From assembly GCF_037943105.1 (NCBI RefSeq), contig NZ_CP149803.1:558001-622000 (forward strand): a stretch of 64,000 bases of DNA, read 5' to 3'. The position numbers and the translations under genes are program-made. This document shows, one piece after another, positions 62,907 to 64,000 of this stretch. The DNA is from Pseudomonas sp. TMP9 (lineage in GTDB: Bacteria > Pseudomonadota > Gammaproteobacteria > Pseudomonadales > Pseudomonadaceae). The notes under the pieces were generated by a model. It was not told where the DNA came from, did no database searches, and saw nothing but the letters and a program-made list of their open reading frames with translations. Within the stretch, counting starts at the first letter, position 1. Each line of letters starts with the position of its first letter.

Positions 62907-64000
62907 TCAGAGGGCCTTGGCCATGTCGCGCAGGACGAATTTCTGGATCTTGCCGGTGCTGGTTTTCGGCAGCTGGGTGAAGACCACGGTCTTGGGCACC
63001 TTAAAACCGGCCAGGTGGTCGCGACAGAAGCTGATCACATCCGCTTCGCTCACCTGCCGCTGGTCGGCCTTGAGGGTGATAAAGGCGCAGGGTGTTTCGC
63101 CCCATTTTTCGTCCGGGCGCGCCACTACGGCGGCTTCCAAAACGGCAGGGTGGCGATACAGCACGCCCTCGACCTCGATGGTGGAGATGTTCTCGCCACC
63201 GGAAATGATGATGTCTTTCAGGCGGTCGCGGATTTCCACGTAGCCATCGGGGTGGCACACGGCCAAGTCGCCGGTGTGAAACCAATCGCCGGCAAAGGCT
63301 TCAGCGGTGGCGCTGGGGTTTTTCAGGTAGCCCTTCATCACGGTGTTGCCGCGCATAAAGATTTCGCCGATGGTTTCGCCATCACGCGGGGTTGGCTCAA
63401 GGGTTTTCGGGTCGGCCACCATCATCCCTTCCAGTGTCGGGTAGCGCACGCCTTGGCGGGCCTTGATGACGACGCGCTCATCGAGCGGCAACGCATCCCA
63501 TTCGGCGTGCCAGGCGCACAGCGTTACCGGGCCATAGACCTCGGTCAGGCCGTAAACGTGAGTCACGTGGATGCCCATTTCCTCCACCGCACCAATCACC
63601 TTGGCCGGTGGCGCAGCGCCGGCCACCATGGCTTTAACCGGGTGATCGATAGCCGCTTTGGCCTCGGCCGGCATATTAACCAAGGCATTCAGCACAATCG
63701 GTGCGCCGCACAGGTGGGTGACCTGCTCGCTGCGGATCAGGGTAAGGATTTTTGCCGGGTCGACCCGGCGCAAAAACACATGCACGCCGGCCAAGGCCGT
63801 GATGGTCCAGGGGTAGCACCAGCCGTTGCAATGGAACATCGGCAACGTCCACAGGTACACCGGGTGGTTGCCCATTGCCCAGGTCATCTGGTTGCCCAGC
63901 GAGTTCAGGTAGGCACCGCGGTGGTGGTAGACCACGCCCTTGGGGTTGCCGGTGGTGCCGGAGGTGTAGTTAAGGCTAATTGCCTGCCACTCATCCGCTG
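62907..64000 (-). CDS. AMP-binding acyl-CoA synthetase, 5' part beyond window edge
   Basis: 364 C-terminal residues are seen; the start lies beyond 64000. The visible beginning reads ADEWQAISLNYTSGTTGNPKGVVYHHRGAYLN, the AMP-binding signature (P-loop-like TSGTTGNPKG), so most of the N-terminal domain is missing from the window. Further motifs: THVYGLTEVYGPVTLC (A5), WFHTGDLAVCHPDGYVEIRDRLKD (A7/A8) and PKTSTGKIQKFVLRD (A10 with the catalytic Lys). It activates a carboxylate to acyl-AMP, then acyl-CoA. Its neighbours (permease, acyl-CoA dehydrogenase) suggest uptake, activation and first oxidation of one carboxylate class. Confidence 0.9.
   Translation of the reverse strand, partial: ADEWQAISLNYTSGTTGNPKGVVYHHRGAYLNSLGNQMTWAMGNHPVYLWTLPMFHCNGWCYPWTITALAGVHVFLRRVDPAKILTLIRSEQVTHLCGAPIVLNALVNMPAEAKAAIDHPVKAMVAGAAPPAKVIGAVEEMGIHVTHVYGLTEVYGPVTLCAWHAEWDALPLDERVVIKARQGVRYPTLEGMMVADPKTLEPTPRDGETIGEIFMRGNTVMKGYLKNPSATAEAFAGDWFHTGDLAVCHPDGYVEIRDRLKDIIISGGENISTIEVEGVLYRHPAVLEAAVVARPDEKWGETPCAFITLKADQRQVSEADVISFCRDHLAGFKVPKTVVFTQLPKTSTGKIQKFVLRDMAKAL

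Noticed and set aside
1..64000. tRNA, rRNA, CRISPR array, prophage or complete insertion sequence
   Set aside because: None could be recognised; all repeats seen are short hairpins or the local duplications listed.

Overview
The window is chromosomal DNA of a Pseudomonas (sensu lato). The evidence is GC-rich coding with dense antisense shadow frames, the ubiX-mpl-regulator-aldehyde dehydrogenase-eutP-eutB-eutC-acetyltransferase block in the order I remember from P. aeruginosa PAO1 (PA4019-PA4026), the radA/mapZ/mscL/fpr/rlmG neighbourhood (PAO1 PA4608-PA4627 region), and proteins that look like Pseudomonas orthologues throughout (RlmG, MapZ, CadR, ExaC). I cannot fix the species. No rRNA, tRNA, CRISPR array, complete insertion sequence or phage was seen.

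Layout. 1-8414: MATE exporter (cut by the left edge), then the periplasmic alpha-2-macroglobulin lipoprotein and its partner penicillin-binding protein 1C, separated by a small membrane gene on the other strand. 8415-12155: a three-gene oxidoreductase cassette (SDR, NAD(P)H-binding protein, aldehyde dehydrogenase) lying between intact pbpC and a decayed second pbpC 3' end, with a palindromic element at the junction. 12303-20223: diguanylate cyclase, UspA/SulP pair, small exporter, two DUF4136 lipoproteins, cmoM with a duplicated tail, MazG-like hydrolase, TSUP permease. 20358-23066: divergent cadA/cadR heavy-metal resistance pair with a clear MerR-type operator. 23127-29581: envelope-decorating genes (methyltransferase, LtaS-like phosphotransferase, propeller protein, divergent eptA with a membrane protein).

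29613-38595: rlmG, fpr and then a tightly overlapping four-gene operon coding for a response regulator (receiver-DUF3369-degenerate GGDEF-intact EAL), two paralogous periplasmic-binding lipoproteins and a sensor histidine kinase. There is no ABC permease or ATPase. I read it as a ligand-sensing system whose output is c-di-GMP hydrolysis; it is the best candidate here for an undescribed system.

38985-47945: CNNM transporter, mscL, EAL protein, two DUF465 paralogues, radA, mapZ, ppa, mtfA, a degenerate phosphatase-kinase fusion with a tail anchor, and a GNAT enzyme. 48083-55832: ethanolamine catabolism (EutC, EutB, permease, acetaldehyde dehydrogenase) controlled by a divergent sigma-54 activator. 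Two textbook -24/-12 sites sit exactly where this regulator would act. 55977-64000: mpl, ubiX, a YceK-type lipoprotein, MBL hydrolase, acyl-CoA dehydrogenase, an NCS2-like permease and an AMP-forming acyl-CoA ligase cut by the right edge. Short hairpin repeats of the 'GTAGCCCGGAT' kind mark several gene borders.
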